Assembly (NCBI GenBank): GCA_017539025.1 | Contig: JAFYHT010000007.1 | Span: 31,950-95,949 of the forward strand | DNA length: 64,000 bases | Direction: 5' to 3' | Source of the DNA: Erysipelotrichaceae bacterium | Lineage (GTDB): Bacteria > Bacillota_I > Bacilli_A > Erysipelotrichales > Erysipelotrichaceae | Shown here: positions 43,709 through 51,900 of the stretch, in pieces | Layout of the letters: each line of letters begins with the position of its first letter | Position numbering within the stretch: position 1 is the stretch's first letter | Program-made: the position numbers and the translations under genes | The notes under the pieces: generated by a model | The model's database searches: none | What the model saw: the letters and a program-made list of their open reading frames with translations, nothing else | Told to the model about the DNA's origin: nothing

Positions 43709-45484
43709 TTAGAGTTCACTCTCCAGTTTCTGCAGATAGACCATCTTCTGATAGGTCTTTGAAGTTTCCATCAGTCTTTCCGGTGTATCAAAAGCCTCGA
43801 CTTCGCCGTCTTTGAGTACCAGGATCTTATCCATGTGCGCAACAGTCGAAACACGGGAAGCGATGATGATCGTCGTCTTTCCCTTCCTCTTTTCATTGAT
43901 GTTGTTCAAGATCGTCTCTTCTGTCTTCATATCGACAGCTGAAACCGCATCATCCATGATCATGATCGGGGAATTCTTCATATAGGCACGGGCGATCGAA
44001 ATACGCTGCTTCTGACCGCCTGATAAAGTCACTCCTCTTTCTCCTGTCACAGTATCGTAGCCTTCAGCGAAAGCAGTGATATTGTCATCGACATCCGCAA
44101 ACACTGCCGCATCCTTGATCTCAGCAAGATCAGCCTTGTTGTTGGAGAAAGAGATATTGTTTCTGATATTGTCAGAGAAAAGGAAATTGTCCTGCGGGAC
44201 ATATGCGATCGCATCCCGCAGACTCTTGATATTGATATCCATCAGATCAACATCATCGATGAAGATCTTTCCCTTTTCAATGTTGTAAAGTCTCAGTAAG
44301 GAATTGACCAGAGTTGTCTTGCCGGAGCCGATCTTACCGACAACACCGACCATTTCACCCGGCTGTATTTCAAAAGAAACATGTTTCAGAGAATCACGGT
44401 CACCATCGGGATAGGCAAAAGAGAAATCCCTGAAAGTGATCTTTCCCTTGCAGTCACTTAAAACGACCGCATTATCTGCGTCATGGATCTCTTCTTCCTG
44501 ATCCAGGAAAGAATAGATTCGATCAGCCGAAGTCTTGAAACGGGAGTGCATCTGCAGGATCTGACCCATGGCGATCATCGGCCAGATGAGGGTATCGACA
44601 TAACCGACGAAAGTCGTCAGCTTGCCGGCAGATAAAGTTACCGTATGACCTAAAAGGATGATCGGATTGCCCGTTGTATAACAATAGACAAAGTAAGAAC
44701 CGACACCCATCAGCAATGTCATCGTGATGCCGATGATCATCTCGATATAGACATCGAAACGGATCGACATCTTTACGAAATCCAGATTCTTCTGTCTGTT
44801 TTCCTCAGCTACCTTGCTGAAAGCCTTCAGTTCCTGTGCCTCCTTGACAAACGCCTTGATGACACGGATACCGGTAAAGGTCTCCTGCGTGAAATCATAG
44901 AGCTTGTCAAACATCTTCTGGCGGTCTTCCCACTTTTCGGACATGATCTTCTCGACCTTGTTGCCCCAGATGACCAGTGCCAGCATCGGAATGATCGCGA
45001 TCAGTGAAAGGATCGGATCAAGCCGTAACATCTTATAAAGGGAAACGATCGATAAGAACAGCGCGTCGACTGCCATGATCGTGCCCCAGCCGACGAATTC
45101 CTCGACTGCTTCCACATCGGAAGAGAACCACGACATGATCGTACCGATCTTGTTTTCGTGATAGTAGCGCTGAGACAGTCTTTCCGCCTTCAAAAACATC
45201 TCATGACGGATATTGGCCTCGATCAGGCCGGAAGCCCTCATGATCGTAAAACGAAGGATCGCTCTGCCAACCATCAGGATGAAAGCGATCAGGATGATAT
45301 TCCTGATGATATCGGAAATATCCGCTAATGTGACATTGGCATTTGAAGAAACGACCTCAACGATCTCACCTAAAAACTCAGGCACATAGGTCTGAGCAAC
45401 GTCTACCATGATATCGGCAAGTATTCCAAACAGGAAGAGCCAGATATATTTTAAGTAATAATCTCTTACGGTTTTCTTCTTCAT
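43709..45484 (-). CDS. ABC exporter half, degenerate ATP site (pair B, first gene)
   Basis: A 591-residue fused subunit with six helices, Walker A GKIGSGKTT, signature LSGGQKQR and Walker B IMIMDDAVSAVD, the catalytic glutamate being aspartate. Pairs with the downstream canonical half. No SD is seen before the ATG at 45484. Upstream lies a perfect inverted repeat with a TATAAT in it, and before that the MarR gene, the layout of a MarR-controlled multidrug exporter. Confidence 0.9.
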   Translation of the reverse strand: MKKKTVRDYYLKYIWLFLFGILADIMVDVAQTYVPEFLGEIVEVVSSNANVTLADISDIIRNIILIAFILMVGRAILRFTIMRASGLIEANIRHEMFLKAERLSQRYYHENKIGTIMSWFSSDVEAVEEFVGWGTIMAVDALFLSIVSLYKMLRLDPILSLIAIIPMLALVIWGNKVEKIMSEKWEDRQKMFDKLYDFTQETFTGIRVIKAFVKEAQELKAFSKVAEENRQKNLDFVKMSIRFDVYIEMIIGITMTLLMGVGSYFVYCYTTGNPIILLGHTVTLSAGKLTTFVGYVDTLIWPMIAMGQILQMHSRFKTSADRIYSFLDQEEEIHDADNAVVLSDCKGKITFRDFSFAYPDGDRDSLKHVSFEIQPGEMVGVVGKIGSGKTTLVNSLLRLYNIEKGKIFIDDVDLMDINIKSLRDAIAYVPQDNFLFSDNIRNNISFSNNKADLAEIKDAAVFADVDDNITAFAEGYDTVTGERGVTLSGGQKQRISIARAYMKNSPIMIMDDAVSAVDMKTEETILNNINEKRKGKTTIIIASRVSTVAHMDKILVLKDGEVEAFDTPERLMETSKTYQKMVYLQKLESEL

Positions 45485-45490
45485 GCTTAC

Positions 45491-45515
45491 AAAGAATGAT
45501 TATACATCATTCTTT
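45491..45515 (-). promoter_or_regulatory. Perfect inverted repeat over the exporter -10 box
   Basis: AAAGAATGAT, five-base centre, ATCATTCTTT. The minus-strand TATAAT lies at its centre, 14 bases before the ATG. It could be a repressor operator or an mRNA hairpin at the 5' end; there is no T-run, so it is not a usual terminator for marR. Confidence 0.55.
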
Positions 45516-45548
45516 ACTCTTTTTAGTCCTCAAAGAAAATAAAAAGCT

Positions 45549-46001
45549 TTATATCTCAGAAATGTTTTCTTTTTCTACTTTATCAACGTTCTCTACGATC
45601 TTTTCAGCAACTCTGAAAAAGGCGTCGAGATCCTCATTGCAGATATTCATGGTGATCAGTTCATCCAGTTTCTTCCCTCTGGCTTCGATCTCCGCTCCTT
45701 CTTCCTTGATCATATCCGTCAGACGGATATAGTTCCTTCTCTTGTCATCTTCTGCCGTTTCACGGACGATCAGTCCCTTTTCTTCCAGCACGTTCAGACA
45801 ACCGGTCATGGAAGCCTTCTTCAGACCGGTCACGATCTCCAGATCTTTCTGACAGACATTTTCATCCGGATGAGAGAATAAATAGCGGAGAACCTCTATC
45901 TGCGTATAGCTGTATATTTTCATCGGATTCTTGCCCTGAGACAAGTTTTTTCTGACAGCCATTTCCATATGTCTGATCTCTTTGATGATACTTCTTTCCA
46001 T
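45549..46001 (-). CDS. MarR-family transcriptional regulator
   Basis: A 150-residue winged-helix repressor: EVLRYLFSHPDENVCQKDLEIVTGLKKASMTGCLNVLEEKGLI is the helix-turn-helix, and the wing follows with DDKRRNYIRLTD. The C-terminal acidic helix serves dimerisation. AGGAGG lies right before the ATG. The gene precedes the exporter pair on the same strand, and an operator-like palindrome covers its promoter, so self-repression relieved by a ligand is likely. Confidence 0.92.
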   Translation of the reverse strand: MERSIIKEIRHMEMAVRKNLSQGKNPMKIYSYTQIEVLRYLFSHPDENVCQKDLEIVTGLKKASMTGCLNVLEEKGLIVRETAEDDKRRNYIRLTDMIKEEGAEIEARGKKLDELITMNICNEDLDAFFRVAEKIVENVDKVEKENISEI

Positions 46002-46017
46002 ATTCCTCCTGAGATTG

Positions 46018-46035
46018 GTTAGTTTTCAAACTAAC
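46018..46035 (-). promoter_or_regulatory. MarR-type operator upstream of the MarR gene
   Basis: GTTAGTTTTCAAACTAAC, an inverted repeat with eight-base arms, between the -10 box and the SD. The TTAGTTT...AAACTAA form is common for MarR operators. Confidence 0.75.
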
Positions 46036-46038
46036 TTC

Positions 46039-46067
46039 ATTATAATGAATATATATATTCAGTACAA
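46039..46067 (-). promoter_or_regulatory. Promoter of the MarR gene
   Basis: Minus strand -35 TTGTAC, 17-base spacer, -10 TATAAT, directly upstream of the operator. Confidence 0.75.
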
Positions 46068-46075
46068 AAGAAATG

Positions 46076-46106
46076 CCCAAAGAAAAAGGAATGAAACTCA
46101 TTCCTT
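46076..46106 (-). terminator. Terminator of the PckA/sodium-pump operon
   Basis: Minus strand: AAGGAATGA, loop GTT, TCATTCCTT, then TTTCTTT. The stop codon of the 44-residue ORF is in the left arm. Confidence 0.85.
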
Positions 46107-46232
46107 ATCTGTAAATACCTTGTTCAATACGATCGTCGACAAAGCGATGATACCCAGGGCAAAGAATAATCCAAGTTCACCCTTTAAGATATAGATCATA
46201 TTGGCGAAAAAATTCATTGGTGTAAAACTCAT
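46098..46232 (-). CDS. 44-residue membrane protein, possible extra subunit of the sodium pump
   Basis: A short ORF nine bases after the oadB stop. GGAGGGCAAT precedes its ATG, and its stop lies in the operon terminator, so it fits the operon exactly. The product begins MSFTPMNFFANMIYILKGE and continues with a hydrophobic helix (LGLFFALGIIALSTIVLNKV) and a short charged end, TDKE. Small extra subunits are known in related decarboxylases (the epsilon subunit of methylmalonyl-CoA decarboxylase), but I see no sequence match that proves this. Expression is well supported by position and SD; the role is inference. Confidence 0.75.
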   Translation of the reverse strand: MSFTPMNFFANMIYILKGELGLFFALGIIALSTIVLNKVFTDKE

Positions 46233-46241
46233 ATTGCCCTC

Positions 46242-47360
46242 CTACATGAAGAAACTCATGATCAGACCACCGGCAATGACCGAAGCGATCTGTCCGGAAA
46301 CGTTGACGCCCATTGAATGCATCAGCAGGAAGTTCTGATTGTCTTCCTCCAGACCCATCTTATGGATGATCCTGCCCGACATCGGGAAAGCCGAAATACC
46401 GGCAGCGCCGATCATCGGATTGACCTTCTTCTTAAGGAAGAGGTTCAGCAGTTTTGCAAACAGGACACCGCCTGCCGTATCAAATACGAACGCAAACAAG
46501 CCCATGCCTAAGATCATCAGTGTATCGACCTGCAGGAAGTTTTCTGCCTGCATCTGTGATGCGACTGTGATACCCAAGAGTAAGGTGATCATGTTTGCCA
46601 TAGCACCCTGAGCCGTATCGGATAAGCCATTGAGGACTCCGCATTCTTTCAAGAGGTTGCCAAACATCAGGAAACCGACAAGTGATACGGAAGCCGGAGA
46701 GATCAGACCTGCGATCACAGTGATGATGATCGGGAAGAGGATCCTGGTCGTCCTTGAAACATCCTTTGGTTCATAGTCCATGCGGATCATCCTCTCCTTT
46801 TTCGACGTCAGCAGTCTGATGACAGGAGGCTGGATGATCGGAACCAGTGCCATATAGGAATAGGCAGCTACCATGATCGGACCCAGATATGTGGAATGAA
46901 GCTTTTGTGCTACGACGATGGCTGTCGGACCATCCGCTGCACCGATCGTAGCGATCGAAGCTGCATCATTGACCGGGAAAAACATCGAAGCCAGGCAGAA
47001 GGTAAAGAAGATACCAAACTGAGCGGCTGCACCAAACATCATCAGTGCCGGATTCGTCAATAACGGGCCAAAGTCACACATCGCACCGATACCGATAAAC
47101 AGCAGTAACGGGAACAGCTCGTTGGCAATACCCGCATCATATAAAGAAGACAGCGGACCTTCCTGGAAGATGCCGTTGATATACTGATTGACTGCCCCAG
47201 ATAACGGCAGATTGACCAGAATTGCACCAAAACCGATCGGAAGCAATAAAGACGGTTCCATTTCCTTGGCGATCGCCAGATAGATCAGGATCCCTCCTAT
47301 CACCCACATCGTAACCTGCTGCCAGGTCAGGGCAAACAGATTCTCATACAGAAAACTCAT
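46242..47360 (-). CDS. oadB: Sodium-pumping decarboxylase beta subunit
   Basis: The membrane subunit that decarboxylates carboxybiotin and moves sodium out of the cell. The 372-residue protein has about nine to ten helices, the TIGAADGPTAIVV segment with the sodium-site aspartate and the GISAFPMSGRI segment matching the second sodium-site serine region of OadB. AAGGGGGA precedes the ATG. Oxaloacetate is the most likely substrate given pckA and OadA in the operon, though beta subunits of the methylmalonyl- and glutaconyl-CoA enzymes look alike. Confidence 0.92.
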   Translation of the reverse strand: MSFLYENLFALTWQQVTMWVIGGILIYLAIAKEMEPSLLLPIGFGAILVNLPLSGAVNQYINGIFQEGPLSSLYDAGIANELFPLLLFIGIGAMCDFGPLLTNPALMMFGAAAQFGIFFTFCLASMFFPVNDAASIATIGAADGPTAIVVAQKLHSTYLGPIMVAAYSYMALVPIIQPPVIRLLTSKKERMIRMDYEPKDVSRTTRILFPIIITVIAGLISPASVSLVGFLMFGNLLKECGVLNGLSDTAQGAMANMITLLLGITVASQMQAENFLQVDTLMILGMGLFAFVFDTAGGVLFAKLLNLFLKKKVNPMIGAAGISAFPMSGRIIHKMGLEEDNQNFLLMHSMGVNVSGQIASVIAGGLIMSFFM

Positions 47361-47372
47361 AGATATTCCCCC

Positions 47373-48086
47373 TTAAATATGGAATGTGACCTCTGAAGAA
47401 TTCAGATTCACGATCCTTCCCTGATCATTGACTCTCAGAGAATAATCGTGATCGATCCCCATTACTTTGACCTGTTTCCTTTCTCCTGAGATCAAGGCAT
47501 ATACATCCTTTCCCTTGAGATAGTCATAACAACAGATCTCATCGCAGAAATCATATCCGCATTTCAGTTTTTCAATATTCTCGCTTAATACCTGATAGAC
47601 TCTTTTTCTTAATGAAACGATATCGATATCTTCATTCAGCACTCTCTTCATCGAAACAGGCTCATGGATCATATCTTTATCAAAATCTGTCTGATTGACA
47701 TTGAGACCGATCCCGCAGATCACAGCTTCCAGTCTTTCATGTGAGATCCCTTCCAAGAGGATCCCGCAGATCTTTCCGTCTCTTACAAAGACATCATTTG
47801 GCCACTTGATCATCACATCATCGACCCCATACTCTTCCAATACTTTGATAATGGAATATGCACACAGGATCGAAAGACAGGAATACTGATCCAGCACTTT
47901 CTCATCTTTTATCAGAAGAGAAAACATCAGATTCAATCCCTTGCTTGAAGACCAGTTTCTCTGATTCCTTCCTCTGCCCACACTCTGATAGTCGCTGCTT
48001 AGAAAGGTCATATCTTCCAGTTCATCAACATGTTTCTTCAGATACGTGTTGGTCGAATCGATCGTTTCAAAGAAAAGTTCTTTCAT
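47373..48086 (-). CDS. birA: Biotin-protein ligase (no DNA-binding domain)
   Basis: Attaches biotin to the carrier lysine via biotinyl-AMP. The 237-residue protein holds only the catalytic and C-terminal domains: SVGRGRNQRNW is the biotinyl-AMP loop (usual GRGRRGR), KWPNDV is the catalytic lysine segment, and GIGLNVNQ follows. There is no N-terminal helix-turn-helix, so it should not be a repressor. Its start shares TAATG with the stop of the carrier gene, which ties ligase to its target. Confidence 0.92.
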   Translation of the reverse strand: MKELFFETIDSTNTYLKKHVDELEDMTFLSSDYQSVGRGRNQRNWSSSKGLNLMFSLLIKDEKVLDQYSCLSILCAYSIIKVLEEYGVDDVMIKWPNDVFVRDGKICGILLEGISHERLEAVICGIGLNVNQTDFDKDMIHEPVSMKRVLNEDIDIVSLRKRVYQVLSENIEKLKCGYDFCDEICCYDYLKGKDVYALISGERKQVKVMGIDHDYSLRVNDQGRIVNLNSSEVTFHI

Positions 48087-48430
48087 TATTCCAGAACGAT
48101 CAGGACATCCTTGTTGCGGACGTCATCGCCCTTCTTGACAAGGATCTGTTTGACCTTGCCGTCAAATGCTGACTGGATCTCGTTTTCCAGCTTCATTGCC
48201 TCGATCAGAGCGACAGTCTGGCCTTTTGTGACCATCTCACCGACATTGACCTTGATACCGAGGATCTTGCCTGCGATCGGAGCCAGGATCTGATTGGTCC
48301 CTTCGCTGACAACAGCTTTCTTTTCTTCTTTCTTTACGACAGGAGCCTCAACATTGCCCTGTACTTCATCAACAGCCTCTACTTCAACTTCATAGACCTT
48401 GCCGTTGACCTTGACCTTATATACTTTCAT
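48086..48430 (-). CDS. Biotin carboxyl carrier subunit of the decarboxylase
   Basis: A 114-residue carrier. The biotinyl domain occupies the C-terminal 70 residues, with the target lysine in IEAMKLENE. A valine/glutamate/lysine-rich linker precedes it. It swings carboxybiotin between OadA and OadB. Two adjacent ATGs are possible (48433 and 48430); GGGAGG is better spaced for the second. In this operon the carrier is separate from OadA, whereas in many enzymes it is the OadA C-terminus. Confidence 0.9.
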   Translation of the reverse strand: MKVYKVKVNGKVYEVEVEAVDEVQGNVEAPVVKKEEKKAVVSEGTNQILAPIAGKILGIKVNVGEMVTKGQTVALIEAMKLENEIQSAFDGKVKQILVKKGDDVRNKDVLIVLE

Positions 48431-48432
48431 CA

Positions 48433-48690
48433 TCAGACCTCCCTTACACTTACGATCCTCACATTTTTATGAGATTCATTGCGACATTCGATCGCCGCTA
48501 TAAGACATGCGACAGTCGCATCTTCATCATCGAGATCCAAAGGCATGACAGTGCTTTGCGTCTCTTCTTCTTGAATTTCTGTTTCTGTTTCTTTTTCAAC
48601 CTTTTTCTTGGAAGACTTCAGGATGAATGCCAGGATGATCGAATAGACGATGATGGCACAGATCCCTGAATAATTACTTAACAGTTCCAT
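48433..48690 (-). CDS. Sodium-pumping decarboxylase gamma-type subunit
   Basis: An 85-residue protein with one N-terminal helix (residues about 8-24, SGICAIIVYSIILAFIL), a lysine/glutamate-rich linker and a short C-terminal domain (MPLDLDDEDATVACLIAAIE). This is the layout of OadG/MmdD, which anchors and organises the complex. The ATG at 48690 is 11 bases after the oadA stop. Confidence 0.82.
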   Translation of the reverse strand: MELLSNYSGICAIIVYSIILAFILKSSKKKVEKETETEIQEEETQSTVMPLDLDDEDATVACLIAAIECRNESHKNVRIVSVREV

Positions 48691-48701
48691 GTTTCATCCT
48701 C

Positions 48702-50078
48702 CTATACAAACATCTCGAATTCATCGATCTCTTTTGTCCCGTTCAAGCCGTATTTCTTTGTCAGGAAATTGACTGCGACATTCTCAAACAGAGCCAGAGA
48801 CAGTACATCTTCATCACATCTGGCGATATCACTGTACTTCTTCTTGAGATTCTCAAATTCCGGCTTGAGCAGATCTGCCGGACGGCAGGTGATGGTCTCA
48901 TCATCACCGATGATCTTCTTCCTGACATCCTGATCGACCTCAGCAGGAGCTCTTCCGTACTTACCGTGCAGATAATCTCTGACTTCCTTGATCGTGATCT
49001 TGTATCTCTCGCCCATCAGCACATTCATGACGGCTTGCGTACCGACCATCTGCGACATCGGTGTAACAAGCGGAGGATAACCGAGGTCTCTTCTGACCTT
49101 CGGGATCTCCAGCATGACTTCGTCATATCTGTCCATCGCATCCTGATCACGAAGCTGTTTGATCATGTTTGAAAGCATGCCGCCTGGAACCTGATAGAAG
49201 AGGATCTTCGGGTTTACCTGCATGGACTTCCAGCTCATCAGACCGTTATTGACATACTTGTCGATGATCTTGGACATCATCGGCTCTGCACGCTGTACGA
49301 CGTGAAGATCCATGTGCGGATCATATTTCGTACCTGCGAGCGAATTGATCAGAGCCTGTGTCGAAGGCTGTGCCGTTCCATCTGAACAAGGCGAAAGAGA
49401 TGTATCGATGATATCGACACCTGCCTCGATCGCCGCCAGATAAGTCATCGTAGCCACGCCGGCTGTTGAATGAGAATGCAGCTCGATTGGGATATGGACC
49501 TGTTTCTTCAAAGCTGTGACCAGTTTTCTCGCATCCTCCGGAAGCAAGACACCGGCCATGTCCTTGATACACAATGAATCACAACCCAACTGTTCGATCT
49601 GTTTTCCCAGATCGACGAAATAGTCAATCGTATGGACCGGTGATGTCGTATAGCATAAAGCGATCTGACATTCACCGCCGTATTTCTTTGTTGACTCTAC
49701 AGCCTGTTTCAGATTCCTGAGATCATTTAAGGCATCGAATATCCTGATGATATCGATACCGTTTTCGATCGACTTCTTGCAGAACATATCTACGACATCA
49801 TCGGAATAATGACGGTAGCCTAAGATGTTCTGTCCTCGAAACAGCATCTGCAGCTTGGTCTTCTTGCAGACCTTCCTTACCTCTCTGAGTCTCTCCCAAG
49901 GATCCTCATCGAGGAAACGCATGGCGGCATCAAACGTCGCACCGCCCCACATTTCGATCGCGTGAAAACCAGCCTGATCATAAAGTCTGCACAGATCAAC
50001 GACTTCCTGCGTCGTCATTCTGGTCGCAAACAAAGACTGCTGACCATCACGTACCGATGTTTCAACGATCCTAACCAT
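48702..50078 (-). CDS. oadA: Oxaloacetate decarboxylase alpha subunit (carboxyltransferase)
   Basis: Transfers the carboxyl group from oxaloacetate to carrier biotin. The 458-residue TIM-barrel protein has SVRDGQQS at the start, IKDMAG with the carbamylated lysine, and HSHSTAG with metal-binding histidines. The conserved helical domain follows, but there is no C-terminal biotinyl domain; that function is coded two genes downstream. GGGGAG precedes the ATG. Sequence is closest to OadA-type carboxyltransferases; pyruvate carboxylase is excluded by the missing biotin carboxylase domain. Confidence 0.93.
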   Translation of the reverse strand: MVRIVETSVRDGQQSLFATRMTTQEVVDLCRLYDQAGFHAIEMWGGATFDAAMRFLDEDPWERLREVRKVCKKTKLQMLFRGQNILGYRHYSDDVVDMFCKKSIENGIDIIRIFDALNDLRNLKQAVESTKKYGGECQIALCYTTSPVHTIDYFVDLGKQIEQLGCDSLCIKDMAGVLLPEDARKLVTALKKQVHIPIELHSHSTAGVATMTYLAAIEAGVDIIDTSLSPCSDGTAQPSTQALINSLAGTKYDPHMDLHVVQRAEPMMSKIIDKYVNNGLMSWKSMQVNPKILFYQVPGGMLSNMIKQLRDQDAMDRYDEVMLEIPKVRRDLGYPPLVTPMSQMVGTQAVMNVLMGERYKITIKEVRDYLHGKYGRAPAEVDQDVRKKIIGDDETITCRPADLLKPEFENLKKKYSDIARCDEDVLSLALFENVAVNFLTKKYGLNGTKEIDEFEMFV

Positions 50079-50091
50079 ATACTCCCCTTAT

Positions 50092-51696
50092 TTAAAGTCT
50101 GGGACCTGCTTCTACGAGCTTCTTCCCGGCTTCGTTATTTTCATATTTCTTGAAATTCTTGATGAATCTTGACGCAAGATCCTTTGCCTTTTCTTCCCAG
50201 ACGCTCTTGTCTTCATATGTATCGCGCGGATCCAGGATACCTGTATCGACACCTTCCAGCTCCAGAGGAACTTCCAGATTGAAGTAAGGGATCTTCTTGG
50301 TCTCAGCCTTATTGATGGCGCCATTCAAGATCGCATCGATGATACCTCTGGTATCTTTGATCGAAATACGCTTGCCGGAACCATTCCAACCGGTATTGAC
50401 CAGATAAGCCTTGGCACCGCTCATTTCCATCTTCTTGACCAGTTCTTCACCATACTTGGTCGGATGTAACTCCAGAAACGCCTGACCGAAACAAGCCGAG
50501 AAAGTCGGAGTCGGTTCAGTGATCCCTCTTTCCGTACCTGCCAGCTTGGCTGTAAAACCGGAAAGGAAATAATACTTCGTCTGTTCCGGATCCAGGATAG
50601 ATACCGGTGGAAGTACACCAAATGCATCTGCAGAAAGGAAAATGACATTCTCTGCAGCCGGTGCACTTGATACAGGCTTTACGATCTTTTCGATGTGATC
50701 GATCGGATAGGAAACTCTCGTATTTTCCGTCACACTCTTGTCGTGGAAATCGATCTTTCCGTTTTCATCGACAGTGACGTTTTCCAGTAACGCATCTCTT
50801 CTGATCGCCGCATAGATATCCGGCTCACTCTCTTTATCCAGATCGATGACCTTGGCATAGCAGCCACCTTCCAGATTGAAGACACCGTTGTCATCCCAGC
50901 CGTGCTCATCATCACCGACCAGTAATCTCTTCGGGTCAGCGGATAATGTGGTCTTGCCTGTACCGGAAAGACCAAAGAAGATGGCAGTATTCTTTCCATT
51001 CATATCGGTATTTGCCGAACAGTGCATCGAAGCGATGCCTCTTAACGGCAGATAGTAATTCATCATTGAGAACATGCCCTTCTTCATCTCACCGCCATAC
51101 CAGGTATTGATGATGACCTGTTCCTTGGAAGTGATATTGAAAGCGACACAAGTCTCAGAATTCAGACCGAGTTCCTCATAATTTTCAACCTTTGCCTTGG
51201 AAGCACAATAGACGACGAATTCAGGTTCAAAGTTCTCCAGTTCCTCATCACTTGGTTTGATGAACATGTTTCTGACAAAATGTGCCTGCCATGCGACTTC
51301 CATGATGAACCTGACAGCCATCCTGGTATCCTTGTTGGCGCCGCAGAACGCATCTACGACAAATAATCTCTTATCGCTCAGCTGTCTCTTAGCCAGATCC
51401 AGCATCTGTTTCCAGACATCTTCAGACATCGGGTGATTGTCATTTGGATAATCCTTTGAAGTCCACCAGATGGTGTCCTTTGAATTCTCATCCATGACGA
51501 TGTATTTATCCTTCGGCGAACGTCCGGTATAGATACCGGTCATGACATTTACCGCATCAAGCTCAGTCAGCTGGCCCTTTTCATAGCCCTCCAGTTCAGG
51601 CTTCATCTCCTCTTCAAAAAGAGTTTCGTAGGAAGGATTGTATACGACTTCCTGCGGGTTTGTGATCCCATATTTTTCCAGATCGATCTTCTTCAT
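50092..51696 (-). CDS. pckA: Phosphoenolpyruvate carboxykinase (ATP)
   Basis: Interconverts oxaloacetate + ATP and PEP + CO2 + ADP. The 534-residue protein carries the P-loop [32 protein letters not shown] and [13 protein letters not shown] chose the ATG at 51696 after AAAGGGGA; the frame is open to 51732. It heads the operon with the sodium-pump decarboxylase, 13 bases before oadA, which favours the direction PEP to oxaloacetate with ATP gain in a fermenting cell (inference). Confidence 0.95.
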   Translation of the reverse strand: MKKIDLEKYGITNPQEVVYNPSYETLFEEEMKPELEGYEKGQLTELDAVNVMTGIYTGRSPKDKYIVMDENSKDTIWWTSKDYPNDNHPMSEDVWKQMLDLAKRQLSDKRLFVVDAFCGANKDTRMAVRFIMEVAWQAHFVRNMFIKPSDEELENFEPEFVVYCASKAKVENYEELGLNSETCVAFNITSKEQVIINTWYGGEMKKGMFSMMNYYLPLRGIASMHCSANTDMNGKNTAIFFGLSGTGKTTLSADPKRLLVGDDEHGWDDNGVFNLEGGCYAKVIDLDKESEPDIYAAIRRDALLENVTVDENGKIDFHDKSVTENTRVSYPIDHIEKIVKPVSSAPAAENVIFLSADAFGVLPPVSILDPEQTKYYFLSGFTAKLAGTERGITEPTPTFSACFGQAFLELHPTKYGEELVKKMEMSGAKAYLVNTGWNGSGKRISIKDTRGIIDAILNGAINKAETKKIPYFNLEVPLELEGVDTGILDPRDTYEDKSVWEEKAKDLASRFIKNFKKYENNEAGKKLVEAGPRL

Positions 51697-51740
51697 TGCG
51701 ATCCCCTTTCTTTCTGTTACAAAAAACAGCATTCCGTTAC

Positions 51741-51746
51741 ATTATA
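51741..51746 (-). promoter_or_regulatory. Extended -10 of the pckA operon
   Basis: Minus strand TGTTATAAT (extended TGn -10), about 45 bases before the pckA ATG. No good -35. A GCCTT-TT-AAGGC inverted repeat lies just upstream at 51770-51781. Confidence 0.55.
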
Positions 51747-51817
51747 ACACTCTTTAAGGGCTGATTTTTGCCTTTTAAGGCTCTTTTTCAAGAAATTACG
51801 AACATATTTTCTGATTA

Positions 51818-51833
51818 CTGAAAACATTTTCAG
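51818..51833. promoter_or_regulatory. cre-like palindrome upstream of pckA
   Basis: CTGAAAACATTTTCAG contains TGAAAACATTTTCA, one base off the CcpA-binding consensus TGWAANCGNTNWCA. It lies about 75 bases upstream of the pckA -10 box and downstream of the PTS gene terminator as read on the chromosome. Confidence 0.5.
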
Positions 51834-51851
51834 ATAAGCCCTGTTTTCACA

Positions 51852-51879
51852 TAAAAAGCCGCCCGTTTCCAGGCGGCTT
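51852..51879 (-). terminator. Terminator of the sucrose-type operon
   Basis: Minus strand: AAGCCGCC, eight-base loop, GGCGGCTT, then TTTAT, right after the PTS gene. Confidence 0.88.
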
Positions 51880-51900
51880 GATCAGCTATTGATATGAGTA

